A DNA stretch of 51,977 nt from assembly GCA_019745325.1 (NCBI GenBank), contig JAIETK010000024.1, positions 1 to 51,977 of the forward strand, in the 5' to 3' direction. This DNA comes from Nitrosomonas sp. Lineage in GTDB: Bacteria; Pseudomonadota; Gammaproteobacteria; Burkholderiales; Nitrosomonadaceae. Within the stretch, counting starts at the first letter, position 1. Every line of letters begins with the position of its first letter. Both the position numbers and the translations under genes were made by a program. This document shows, in pieces, positions 1-8,726 of the stretch. The notes beneath the pieces were generated by a model. It was given only the letters and a program-made list of their open reading frames with translations. It was not told the DNA's origin and did no database searches.

Positions 1-221
1 ATCATCGCCGTGATAATCTCTACTATGCAATTCTCAAATTATTACGTTCTAACCCGCTTTAACTTCCTAAGACCCTTTATAATAATTTTTACACGCCGAT
101 TGTATGGATTGCCAACGAGTAAATTAATGGTCAATCGCTCCTTATTTTACTAGTACATTTGTCCTGGTAAAATAAAAAAAGGCGGCAATAATAGATCCAA
201 CTGAGGAAGTGTAAAACTACC
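1..221. other. Left-edge AT-rich stretch, no gene seen
   Basis: AT-rich sequence downstream of the minus-strand helical protein that ends at 222. I see no ORF of useful length, no convincing terminator hairpin and no RNA gene. It may hold the 3' untranslated region of the STAND locus or the start of the next locus outside the window. Confidence 0.4.
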
Positions 222-3200
222 CTATTTCCAAGGCCCTATACTGTAACAAGTATCTCGATCAAACAATTTTTTATCGAGTTTTTCGACTCGTTTTTCCATT
301 GCACGCTTAAGTCTTGCGCGATTAAGATTGAAATGACTTAACTTAAGTTTAAAGAAATCACTGGAATCATTCGCCGCTTTGATATCCTGTTCTATCCATA
401 TCCAAGCACGAGGATCTGCTGATTTGAGGAAAAGTATCCAAGCAGCATAGGCCTCTTCAGGCTTGTTTGCCTTCAAATAGGCTTTCCACCAATGATGCGC
501 GCAAGCTTCGATCCAGCGGAAACGAGCAGATTTCTTTTCTAAAGATTCGTGGCGGGTCTTAATTTCACCCTCGGGCCAAGCATCTGGAATAGGAAGAATG
601 TTGTTTGCTGTGAATCCTGAGAGAACGATACCGCGTTTTCGTTTCCAGGCAAACGGAGATTTTCGGTCTGATTCAATCATTTCATTTAACCAGGCTGCTT
701 TACCATTGTACGAAGCGGCAATCGCCAGATTTAGCAAATCTTGATCGGTATTACAGTAATCGAGCTCGAGCAACTCCATACGCAATGCGATGACTTCGGG
801 AGAGTCGGGTATACGAAAGATCATGTGCAAAGAATCCTCGATACCCGCTTTGCCAAGATAGCGTGTGGATATCGTTGCGCGGAGAGCGTGCCACAATTTC
901 ACGCCTCGTGAGGGATCATAACAAAGAATCGCTTCACACAATGCAAGATAAGTTCCTTCTGCCAAGTGAATGCGGCGTCTGAAATCCGGCGTAAGCTCCT
1001 GATAACCTTCAAGCCAACGTTCAACCATATTCGAGGCATATTGCAAAACTGGTACGAAGTCAGCTGCATCAGGAATTGTGAGATATAAATCTGCACCAGA
1101 TGTTCTTGCTTCATTGATACGCGAGACGGCTGTTTCGGCGGCGAGTTTAAGTGTTTGTATGTGTGTATCAAGATCCATAGATAATTCCTCGGATGTCTTG
1201 ATTGAATCAAAAAAGTTATTAGTATTTGTCTGATCTGGGTTGGACTTGATTGAGAATGAGTAGGGAGAAATCTTCGCGGCATTCCGGTCGAACGATAAGA
1301 CTGATCCAGGATCGGGGTTACTGATTCTTTCGGTCAAGAGGATATATCCTATTATTTCGGCCGCAAACTGTATCTCGTTGGGATCTGCATCACGCCGACG
1401 AGCAGCTTCCAATAATCGCCATGGCGCCAATCGTGGTGCTATTTGATTAAAAGGGAGTGCTCGTGTCGCTTCGATCAGAGCGCCGGTGCCGTAGTGATTG
1501 ATCCAGAAATGTTTGTTTGCGCTCCAATGCCAATTCTCTTTCATCAATATCTGTCCAAAGCGAGCTGTATTGGAAAGAGCAAGAGTTTGGAAGGCGACGT
1601 GACAGAGCTCATGATCAGCTTGGTGTGCGAAACCAGTTAGCCATGACCAAGCACTGTCACTGAACTCGATTGGATGGATTGATAAAAGAAGGAGAAGATC
1701 GTTTTTTTGTTTAGATGACTCATTAGCATAACGGGTAATTAATGCATCGACATCTTCTGAGCTGGGTGGCTGTAAAACTTGACCGATATCATCAATAATG
1801 AAGTCTAAGTTCGCACTAATTAGTGCATCAAATTGAGCTTTTACATCAAGTTTCAGTATTTCCACCATTAAAAGCTGGTTGGCAACAAAATATTCATTTT
1901 TACCATCGGGAGCAGTACCACTTAATCGCAAAGTTTTTGCTGCCTCAGCTTCACTTTCATCTGCCAAAAGCAAATGATCGGTCACATGGATTGCGCTCCA
2001 ATAGCGAGATTCTGCAGGACATGAAGCGAGGCTTTGAATTTTGCGGCGCATCATATCAGCTAACAAATTAGGTGAGCATCGAGCAAAAGAATGTTCTAAT
2101 CGCTCGAAATCATGATCCTCGCTGGTGTAATGGCCATGCCTATTAAGTTTATTAACGTCGATAGACGCTAAATGTTGTTCAAGTTCAGTAATAAAGTGAG
2201 CTGGTGGGTGGAAAGCTGGGTCAAGCCAAAATTCATTAGTCCTTTGTACGCGCCAAAATAAAGAAGACTCAGTATCGTTGAAAGCAAGATTGGCATGCCG
2301 TCTTTCAAGCGCGAAAAAGCTATGACCTGGGTTTGGTAAGTAATCTTTTTCATAGGTATAACAGCGATCAATACGGGGATCGATCATTGCGGCATTTGTT
2401 TCATCTGATTCCTGGCCAGTTAGCACAAATAGAAGTGCAGCGATACGATCAGGGATGCCTGGATTTATACCCGGTTCTGGTTGCCGCTGCCGGACTCTTT
2501 CTGCGAGTTCGCGTAAAGCGAAAGATGTTTCATCCGGATCGACTTCATTCAGTAAACAGAGCCATTTGAGAGCATCCCAGCCTTCGCAACAATTTCGAAT
2601 TGCTACTGTGATTGCTGCCGCTTCAAAAATTAGTAGCGCATCAGCAAGCGGAAATCCTTCCATAATCGAAGGTGCAGTTAGCTGTAGTGTGCCATCGTAT
2701 TGATCAACGAGTACAAATGTAATACCCGCAACCGTAATTGCTTTCGATTGATCCATACCAATCCGGCGTATGAAACCTTCAGATCGGTTCTTTTCGTAAT
2801 CTGCACCCTGATGGGGATAAACATCTCGTGAAATAACCTTGAACCACTGTGAAATCCTATCGAATATCATCGTAGCAGCCTGTTGATTTTCTCTCGGTAT
2901 GGCTTTCAATGCGTTAACTGCCCAATGACGCGCGGATGCCTGCGCATCATTGTCAGAGTGTTCTATCGCAGCAAGTAACGCATCAATCAGATTGGGTGCA
3001 AGTGCGGCCAGCTCCAAGCGATGATCGTCGGTTATATTTTGAGTCTGCAACCAAGCAGTGACAAGCACTTCGGCTTGAATAAGCGGCTTAGAATCTTGCT
3101 CTACCAGAATAGAAACAGCCGCTCGCAGGATTTCCGAACGCTCGTCCAATCCTGCAATGGGGTCAAGCCATTGCGTGAGTGCGGTATGAAGTGACGTAAA

Positions 3201-3458
3201 ACTTGCATCTGCAACAGAGTCAAGGTGGGCTAGCAGTGCAACGCCAAGGGCATGTTCGATAACTGTCGACGTGAAATGTAAATTACCTGATGGGTCAGGT
3301 TCCACAAACCGGCCATCGATGATGTCACTGAGGCGTGCATAATTCTCCGATTCATTTAAATAAGGGAGACTTACTGATTCACTGAGAGATTTGGTCTCGT
3401 GTACTTCTTGAAACCATCGCGGTATTTCTGGGCAATTTCTTTTAACCAAGCTTGCCAT
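222..3458 (-). CDS. Large helical protein, probable C-terminal sensor half of a STAND NTPase
   Basis: A 1078-residue protein with no motif that gives a specific enzymatic function. It is rich in Leu, Ala, Trp and Glu and looks almost wholly alpha-helical, as expected of a TPR- or HEAT-like solenoid. Residues about 40-75 (LSDIIDGRFVEPD followed by a helix) resemble the winged-helix segment that normally follows the NTPase in STAND proteins. Its first 29 codons overlap the end of the upstream nuclease-NTPase gene in the -1 frame. Joining the two frames near 3405 would give one protein of about 1560 residues, a usual size for Avs proteins. The start at 3458 has only a weak purine-rich stretch in front of it, so independent initiation is uncertain. 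Either this is a frameshifted C-terminal half or a translationally coupled partner. Function inferred only; family not recognised by name. Confidence 0.6.
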   Translation of the reverse strand: MASLVKRNCPEIPRWFQEVHETKSLSESVSLPYLNESENYARLSDIIDGRFVEPDPSGNLHFTSTVIEHALGVALLAHLDSVADASFTSLHTALTQWLDPIAGLDERSEILRAAVSILVEQDSKPLIQAEVLVTAWLQTQNITDDHRLELAALAPNLIDALLAAIEHSDNDAQASARHWAVNALKAIPRENQQAATMIFDRISQWFKVISRDVYPHQGADYEKNRSEGFIRRIGMDQSKAITVAGITFVLVDQYDGTLQLTAPSIMEGFPLADALLIFEAAAITVAIRNCCEGWDALKWLCLLNEVDPDETSFALRELAERVRQRQPEPGINPGIPDRIAALLFVLTGQESDETNAAMIDPRIDRCYTYEKDYLPNPGHSFFALERRHANLAFNDTESSLFWRVQRTNEFWLDPAFHPPAHFITELEQHLASIDVNKLNRHGHYTSEDHDFERLEHSFARCSPNLLADMMRRKIQSLASCPAESRYWSAIHVTDHLLLADESEAEAAKTLRLSGTAPDGKNEYFVANQLLMVEILKLDVKAQFDALISANLDFIIDDIGQVLQPPSSEDVDALITRYANESSKQKNDLLLLLSIHPIEFSDSAWSWLTGFAHQADHELCHVAFQTLALSNTARFGQILMKENWHWSANKHFWINHYGTGALIEATRALPFNQIAPRLAPWRLLEAARRRDADPNEIQFAAEIIGYILLTERISNPDPGSVLSFDRNAAKISPYSFSIKSNPDQTNTNNFFDSIKTSEELSMDLDTHIQTLKLAAETAVSRINEARTSGADLYLTIPDAADFVPVLQYASNMVERWLEGYQELTPDFRRRIHLAEGTYLALCEAILCYDPSRGVKLWHALRATISTRYLGKAGIEDSLHMIFRIPDSPEVIALRMELLELDYCNTDQDLLNLAIAASYNGKAAWLNEMIESDRKSPFAWKRKRGIVLSGFTANNILPIPDAWPEGEIKTRHESLEKKSARFRWIEACAHHWWKAYLKANKPEEAYAAWILFLKSADPRAWIWIEQDIKAANDSSDFFKLKLSHFNLNRARLKRAMEKRVEKLDKKLFDRDTCYSIGPWK

Positions 3459-4888
3459 TCTTCTTCACTAAATGATCTTTCAGCGCGTACACCCAAGGTA
3501 TCCCGGCCATATTCCCAGAGTAATCTATGAACAGTGATTTGGCCTGCTTCGATCAATCTATCGCGGAATCGGACTACAAGTGCGAATAAGCGAGGCGTGC
3601 GGGCTAGCTCAATTAGATCTGGGTGCAAATCAGCTTGAGTTAAACCTTCGAATACAAGCATTTGGTCAAGTTCACCTCCTGGTGTTGTATCGTAATTATC
3701 GACTTGAATAGATTTTGCAGTAGAAATCAGGCTGTGAAGTTTTCCCAATTTGTTTTCAAAGTGATGTTTTCGTGTACTGATGATCACTCGTACTTTTGTT
3801 GAGAAAATTTCACTTTGCAGAATCCTGAGTAGCTGAAGCCATTGGATAGAAGGTTCTTGATTCAAACCATCAAAGAAAATAGTGAAAACAGGGCCTTCGT
3901 CCGTTGGTCGCATAAACAGGTAATCAAGCCGCCGCAACCAATGAACTGTATCTCTAACGCCACTAAGCTCATATAGCTGATTAGCTAGGAATTGCTTTAC
4001 AGTAGTTTCGGAAATACTGGAAAGAGTGGCGGCAGAAGAGGATGGAACAACCAGGATGATTGGCTGCTCGTCGATTGTCTCGATTAGCCAATCAAGTGTT
4101 ACCCAAGTTTTTCCGACGCCATCCAAACCAATAACTGCCGCAGGAGAGTCTGTCTCTGCCAGTGCAAGACACCAATAAGTGAGAGCTTGATGCACTGCAC
4201 TACGCCTTATTCGCTTTGTGTGAGCTCCACCTGCTGCGTCTTGCCCAAGGTTGGCATTTGATTCTTTAGGTGAATTCCAGATTTTTCTCAGTTTTTCGTG
4301 AGAGCGGTTTTGTAAGATCTTGAAACCTAAGCACCAGGACTGCAGGTTGCGTCGCAACATTTCAATCGTATCGGTTGAAACTGGTTGAAGTGCATATGCC
4401 GATTTTTCAGCCTCTTCCGAGAATTCAGCTTTTACAATATCAGGCGCAAAAGCACATAGTGCTGCAAGAGGGGCTAGTTCGCGATCTTCCCAATCAATGA
4501 TTTCTACCGGCACACCTTCTCTCTCACCTTTTTGCGTAAGTTCTTGCCGGAGTTGTTCAGGAACATTGCGAGTTGCAATAAGAAACCATGCTTCTAATGC
4601 AGTGTCTCGAGCGAGCGCTTGGTCTATTTCACCCAGTAATTCTCGATCACTGAGGCTAGTGGCGTCGCTGTATTTCTTGCATTCCAACCTAAAACGACGC
4701 CCCTGCCGACCTGCTGGACCTGCATCTCCACCATGCTGAAAACCTGATTTTGCGACCGCAATCGGTACACCGAGAAGCCGGCCTATTAGAGCTGCTGCTA
4801 ATTTTTCTAGTTTGGAGTGCTTCGGATCATTCTGCAGCTCGCTCTTTAAATCATTTTGATTTTTCTGATCTATTGCGCTTAATGTCAT
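3371..4888 (-). CDS. PD-(D/E)XK nuclease fused to STAND-type P-loop NTPase (Avs-like)
   Basis: A 505-residue protein with two recognisable parts. Residues about 25-145 form a restriction-endonuclease-like fold: D55 in GGDAG, then E69-x-K71 in RLECKKY, the classic D...ExK active site. Residues about 225-480 form a P-loop NTPase: Walker A GLDGVGKT at 254-261, Walker B ending at D340 (VFTIFFDG), and a strand VRVIISTR at 367-374 like the sensor region of STAND/NACHT proteins. N-terminal nuclease plus STAND core is the plan of Avs antiviral proteins, which oligomerise on phage protein binding and cut DNA. Here the C-terminal sensor is missing from this ORF and appears in the overlapping downstream gene. 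It is the first gene of the pair; the next gene upstream (SDR) is also on the minus strand but looks unrelated. Nuclease and NTPase calls are well supported; the antiviral role is inferred. Confidence 0.72.
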   Translation of the reverse strand: MTLSAIDQKNQNDLKSELQNDPKHSKLEKLAAALIGRLLGVPIAVAKSGFQHGGDAGPAGRQGRRFRLECKKYSDATSLSDRELLGEIDQALARDTALEAWFLIATRNVPEQLRQELTQKGEREGVPVEIIDWEDRELAPLAALCAFAPDIVKAEFSEEAEKSAYALQPVSTDTIEMLRRNLQSWCLGFKILQNRSHEKLRKIWNSPKESNANLGQDAAGGAHTKRIRRSAVHQALTYWCLALAETDSPAAVIGLDGVGKTWVTLDWLIETIDEQPIILVVPSSSAATLSSISETTVKQFLANQLYELSGVRDTVHWLRRLDYLFMRPTDEGPVFTIFFDGLNQEPSIQWLQLLRILQSEIFSTKVRVIISTRKHHFENKLGKLHSLISTAKSIQVDNYDTTPGGELDQMLVFEGLTQADLHPDLIELARTPRLFALVVRFRDRLIEAGQITVHRLLWEYGRDTLGVRAERSFSEEEWQAWLKEIAQKYRDGFKKYTRPNLSVNQ

Positions 4889-4988
4889 GAATTCTAGTCA
4901 ATGCATGGATGTATCAAGTTTGGGGTCATATCGATCAGAAAATCACGACGAGCTTTTTGAGTTTCTCATATTGTTCCTTAAGATCAGA

Positions 4989-5687
4989 TTACCACGGCAC
5001 TTCCTTTCCATCGAACGCATAAAACTTCCCGGAATCTTGCAGTGTGAGGTTGCCGATCACGCGGCGCATGCTGGTGACGCTTTGTTCGGCGGTGATCAGC
5101 GCGCCGGGGCCGCCCATGTCGGTTTTGACCCAGCCGGGGTGCAGCACGACGGCGATGATTTTTTGCGGGCTGAGGTCGATCGACAGGCTCTTCACGACAA
5201 TGTTGACACCCGCTTTGCTGGATCGGTAAATGTAACTGCCGCCGCCGCGGTTGTCGGCGATGCTGCCCATTTTGCTGGTGATGGTGACGATGGTTTTGAG
5301 CTCGCTGCGCGACACTTGCCGGATAAACGCTTCGGTCATTTTCAGCGGCGCCATGGTGTTGACTTCAAAAGCTTGCTGCCATGCGGCGTAATCGGTACTG
5401 CCGAACGCATCGCCGCGCTCCGGCGGATAAACGCCGGCATTGTTAATCAGCAAGTCGACCGGTTGATCGGCCAGGGTTTGCGACAATTGCTCGATTTGCC
5501 GGTGATCGGCGACATCCAGTGCATGCACTTGGATACGCTCGGGATATTGGTTAGCTAAGCGGTTGAGCGCATCCGCTGCCGCCGGTTTGCGGCAACACGC
5601 GAAAACCCGCCAGCCGCCGCTGGCGTATTGGTGCGCGAATTCAAGCCCGATGCCGCGGTTGCTGCCGGTGATCAATACTGTTTTCAT
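4989..5687 (-). CDS. Short-chain dehydrogenase/reductase (SDR)
   Basis: A 232-residue classical SDR, an NAD(P)-dependent oxidoreductase probably acting in the cytoplasm. The N-terminus has the nucleotide-binding TGSNRGIG motif (TGxxxGIG), followed by the NNAG motif, a catalytic Ser region (ITSKMGS) and the YRSSK motif carrying the catalytic Tyr and Lys. The C-terminal HPGWVKTDMGG stretch is common in the C-factor/sniffer-like subgroup. I start it at 5687 rather than at the upstream ATG at 5771 because AAAGGAG stands a proper distance in front of this ATG and the fold begins immediately after it. The substrate cannot be read from the sequence. No operon partner is evident; the neighbour on the right is divergent. 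Confidence 0.88.
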   Translation of the reverse strand: MKTVLITGSNRGIGLEFAHQYASGGWRVFACCRKPAAADALNRLANQYPERIQVHALDVADHRQIEQLSQTLADQPVDLLINNAGVYPPERGDAFGSTDYAAWQQAFEVNTMAPLKMTEAFIRQVSRSELKTIVTITSKMGSIADNRGGGSYIYRSSKAGVNIVVKSLSIDLSPQKIIAVVLHPGWVKTDMGGPGALITAEQSVTSMRRVIGNLTLQDSGKFYAFDGKEVPW

Positions 5688-5978
5688 AATCGCTCCTTTT
5701 AGCAATGACTCATGGGCGTCATTGTACTGTGGCTCATAAATCCGGTGACGTTTCGTTTGCATTTCATCCACATTCTTTAAATACTAGCCAGCGCCGAATT
5801 CTGAATGAAATGGTTTGAGTAACCACAATGAATGCCTTGAATATCCGTTAGCTCGGCGTAAAATGTTTAACAATCTGCGATACCGCAAAGCTTCTGAATT
5901 ATCAACCGATCGGATGGTTTTATGGCTTTTGTGATTTGTTTTGCAAACATTACCTATAACAGTTTTTAACGGATAACC

Positions 5979-8003
5979 ATGATTGAAATCATTGCAGCAG
6001 TGGCCCGCTGGTCACAATTAACCGCTAATTTGATCGTTTTTGGCAGTTGCGTGTTTCTTGCCATCATCTGGCAAGCGAGCAACATTCAGGAAACGCCGTG
6101 GATGGCGCGATTGGAAAAGCTTTTCCCGTGGCTGGCGGGGATTACCGTGATCGGGCTGATCGGCATTCTGGCGACGACTACCGGCGATGCAACCGGTGAT
6201 GTCAGCGATGCCTGGAATCCCGCTGCCTGGATCGATGTCGTAAAGCGCACGCAGATCGGCCATATCTGGGCGGCCAGGGAGTTTCTCGCGATCGTGTTGT
6301 TATGCGCGGTGATTAAAATGCAAGGAATTGAACGCGCCCGCTGGCACTACGTGCTGTGCGCGTTGCTCGCGGCTTTGCCGCTGGTGGCCGGTACCTTGAT
6401 GAGCCATTCCAGCGCCGATGAAATGTCGTTCGAGGCGATCGCGCCGTATGCCATTCATATTTTGCTGGCGGGTATTTGGTTCGGCGCGCTGCCGGCGTTC
6501 CTGCTGATCCTGCTGAATTTGAACAAGGATATCGGTAGATCCGCCACGCTGGCCGCAACCGGGTATTTGCAGAAATTTTCCGCAGTGGCGCTGCCCGCGA
6601 TGATTCTGATCATGGTAACCGGCGTGATCGTTACCAGCCGCCTGGTCGATGAAAAATACCATACGCTGGTATCGAGTCCTTACGGCTGGCTGCTGGACAG
6701 CAAGCTGGTAATTTTGACGGTCATTCTGTTCATTGCTTACCAAGCGCGCAACCATTGGCTGCCCAAGCTGACCGGAATGCAAAACCAGGAACGTAGCGAC
6801 AGTGTGGCGCATTTGAATCAATGGGTGCGCATCGAATTCGCATTGGCATTGGTGCTGGTGCTGGTCGCGACGATTCTGGCGAATACGCTGCCTGCCAAGC
6901 ACACGATGATCGACAACTGGCCGTTTCCGTTCCGCTTTTCGATCAGCGCCACCTGGGACGATCCCAATGTCGAAGGCCAGGTATGGTTCGGGCTGGCGTT
7001 GCTGATTCTTGGGATTGCAACCGCGTGGTTTGCGATTCGCGAGAATACCGGCGGCAAGACGCTGAAATTTTTGCTGCCGGGCGCGTTCGGCATCAGTTCT
7101 TTGGCGTTGGCATTGCCGCCGCTGGCGATCCAAGCGTATCCGGAAACGTACAAAAAACCGACGGTGCCGATCGACGCGATTTCCATCGTCGCCGGCTCGC
7201 AGTTGTTCGCGGAGCACTGCACCGCTTGTCACGGTCCCCAAGGTAAGGGCACCAAACCGGTGCTCGATCCCGACCTGCGCGATCCGACCGATTTGCTGAC
7301 GCAGCAACATACCGCGAAATACACTGTCGGCAACGTTTATCATGTGCTCTCGCACGGCATTCCAGGAACCGAGATGCCCGGATTCGCCGATAAATTGTCG
7401 GAGGAAGAGCGCTGGGATTTGATCAATTTCCTGCACGCGATGTCGCGCGGTTTCGATGCGCGCCTGCTGGGCACCATGATCGTGCCGGAAACGCCGGTGA
7501 TCGGCTCGCCGGTGTTTAATTACTCCGCCAGCGACGGCACCAGCGGCAATCTGAAGGATTTCCGCCTGCAAAAGAATGTGCTGATGGTGATGTTCGCCTG
7601 GCCGCAAGCGAAAGACCGTTTTTTTCAGTTGGCGGCGTCGTATGAGCGGATCCGCGATTTGAACACGGAAATTTTGGCGGTGCCGATTCATCCGCTGAAC
7701 GACGAGCAATTGCAGCAGATTACCGCAATCGCGCCGTTCCCGGTCGTTACCGAAGGCTGGGAAGAAATCAAGGATGCCTATTGGTGGTTCCGGCGTATCC
7801 GCATGGTGCCGGATTTATCGGGCAAAGGCATGTTCCCGCAACACATGGAATTTTTGACGGACCGTTTCGGCTATCTGCGCGCGCGATGGGTGGCGCAATT
7901 CGAAGGATTCGGCTGGCAGAATGTCGGCGCGCTGGTGTCCCAAGTCACGCAACTGAACGGGGAAGGTGAAATCATGCCGCCGCCGGGCGAACATGCGCAT
8001 TAA
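5979..8003 (+). CDS. CopD-type membrane protein fused to cytochrome c and a thioredoxin-like tail
   Basis: A 674-residue fusion. Residues 1 to about 385 contain about nine hydrophobic membrane helices with the CopD (copper resistance D) pattern, including conserved His in transmembrane segments. Residues about 400-490 form a monohaem cytochrome c domain with the CTACH motif at 414-418 and a likely distal Met in GTEMPGF. Residues about 510-665 resemble a SCO/AhpC-like thioredoxin fold (LMVMFAWPQAKDRF), but the usual Cys-x-x-Cys is absent. The protein probably sits in the inner membrane with the haem domain in the periplasm. A role in copper handling or electron transfer is inferred from CopD homology; ammonia oxidisers are copper-demanding. 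A small secreted protein follows 19 bp downstream and is probably co-transcribed. Confidence 0.82.
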   Translation: MIEIIAAVARWSQLTANLIVFGSCVFLAIIWQASNIQETPWMARLEKLFPWLAGITVIGLIGILATTTGDATGDVSDAWNPAAWIDVVKRTQIGHIWAAREFLAIVLLCAVIKMQGIERARWHYVLCALLAALPLVAGTLMSHSSADEMSFEAIAPYAIHILLAGIWFGALPAFLLILLNLNKDIGRSATLAATGYLQKFSAVALPAMILIMVTGVIVTSRLVDEKYHTLVSSPYGWLLDSKLVILTVILFIAYQARNHWLPKLTGMQNQERSDSVAHLNQWVRIEFALALVLVLVATILANTLPAKHTMIDNWPFPFRFSISATWDDPNVEGQVWFGLALLILGIATAWFAIRENTGGKTLKFLLPGAFGISSLALALPPLAIQAYPETYKKPTVPIDAISIVAGSQLFAEHCTACHGPQGKGTKPVLDPDLRDPTDLLTQQHTAKYTVGNVYHVLSHGIPGTEMPGFADKLSEEERWDLINFLHAMSRGFDARLLGTMIVPETPVIGSPVFNYSASDGTSGNLKDFRLQKNVLMVMFAWPQAKDRFFQLAASYERIRDLNTEILAVPIHPLNDEQLQQITAIAPFPVVTEGWEEIKDAYWWFRRIRMVPDLSGKGMFPQHMEFLTDRFGYLRARWVAQFEGFGWQNVGALVSQVTQLNGEGEIMPPPGEHAH

Positions 8004-8022
8004 CGATGATAAGGAGTCGACC

Positions 8023-8616
8023 ATGAACGGATTGCTGCAAAATGACCGGGATGCAACCTGGCAGGGCCGGATCAAACGCTGGCGTGTTATCGCGGTTTGG
8101 CTGATCGCGCTGCCGATGACGGCCGCTGCCGGCCCACCGGGGCATCCGCTGGCGGAGGTCGAAATTGCCGGCATTTCGCTCGATACTCCGGCGGATAAAA
8201 TTGCCGGAATCTTGCAAGCGCAAGACTATACCCAGGTCAATTCGTCGCTGTATACCAAAAGCGAAGCCGCGCCGAACGGCCGCAGCACGGTTTACCGCGT
8301 CGAAGTCGACGATACCGCCGGTTCGCGTGAATTGAGTTATTCCCGCAGCCTGACCGGCGGGCGCAACAAAAGCCCGCCGTCGCGCGACGCAGCGATTCCC
8401 GATAGCGAAATCGCGATGGTGCGGCAACTGTACGACGCCGTGTGCAATGTTTCCGAAGATTTGCAAAGCGAACGAAAATGCGCACCGCCGCAACCCGCCA
8501 GCGTCATGATCAACCACGGCATGATGCTGACCGTCGATGCCAATCATTCGGTGCTGCTGAAAGCGTCGGATTCGAGCACGTCGGTGATGGTTAAGGGAAG
8601 CGGGGTGGGGCGGTGA
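8023..8616 (+). CDS. Small secreted protein of unknown function, partner of the CopD fusion
   Basis: A 197-residue protein whose family I do not recognise. The start at 8023 is chosen because AAGGAG lies at 8011-8016; a longer frame beginning at 7966 would overlap the CopD-cytochrome gene. After about 20 polar residues comes a hydrophobic segment (VIAVWLIALPMTAAA) that looks like a signal peptide or membrane anchor, so the rest is probably periplasmic. The mature region contains two Cys (in AVCNVS and ERKCAPP) that might form a disulphide. It lies 19 bp after the CopD fusion on the same strand, which suggests one transcript and a shared function, but nothing more specific can be stated. Confidence 0.7.
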   Translation: MNGLLQNDRDATWQGRIKRWRVIAVWLIALPMTAAAGPPGHPLAEVEIAGISLDTPADKIAGILQAQDYTQVNSSLYTKSEAAPNGRSTVYRVEVDDTAGSRELSYSRSLTGGRNKSPPSRDAAIPDSEIAMVRQLYDAVCNVSEDLQSERKCAPPQPASVMINHGMMLTVDANHSVLLKASDSSTSVMVKGSGVGR

Positions 8617-8726
8617 ACCGTCCCCGTGATTGCTGTAACTGTTGTAACGGTTTCATTGTAAATGGTTTTTGGTGGATGGCGCTTGTGCTTATCCACCCTG
8701 CAAAACAACTCAACGGGGTTTGATCA

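Noticed and set aside
3430..3450. Programmed -1 slippery site in the overlap of the STAND genes
   Set aside because: The best stretch, GGTTAAAAG, does not match X-XXY-YYZ well at the P-site codon, and no downstream hairpin is clear. Mutation or coupling is more economical.
6300..7709. Minus-strand ORF of 469 residues antisense to the CopD-cytochrome gene
   Set aside because: The forward frame has membrane helices and the haem motif. The reverse frame is Arg/Gln/His-rich with no recognisable fold, as expected of an antisense shadow in GC-rich DNA.
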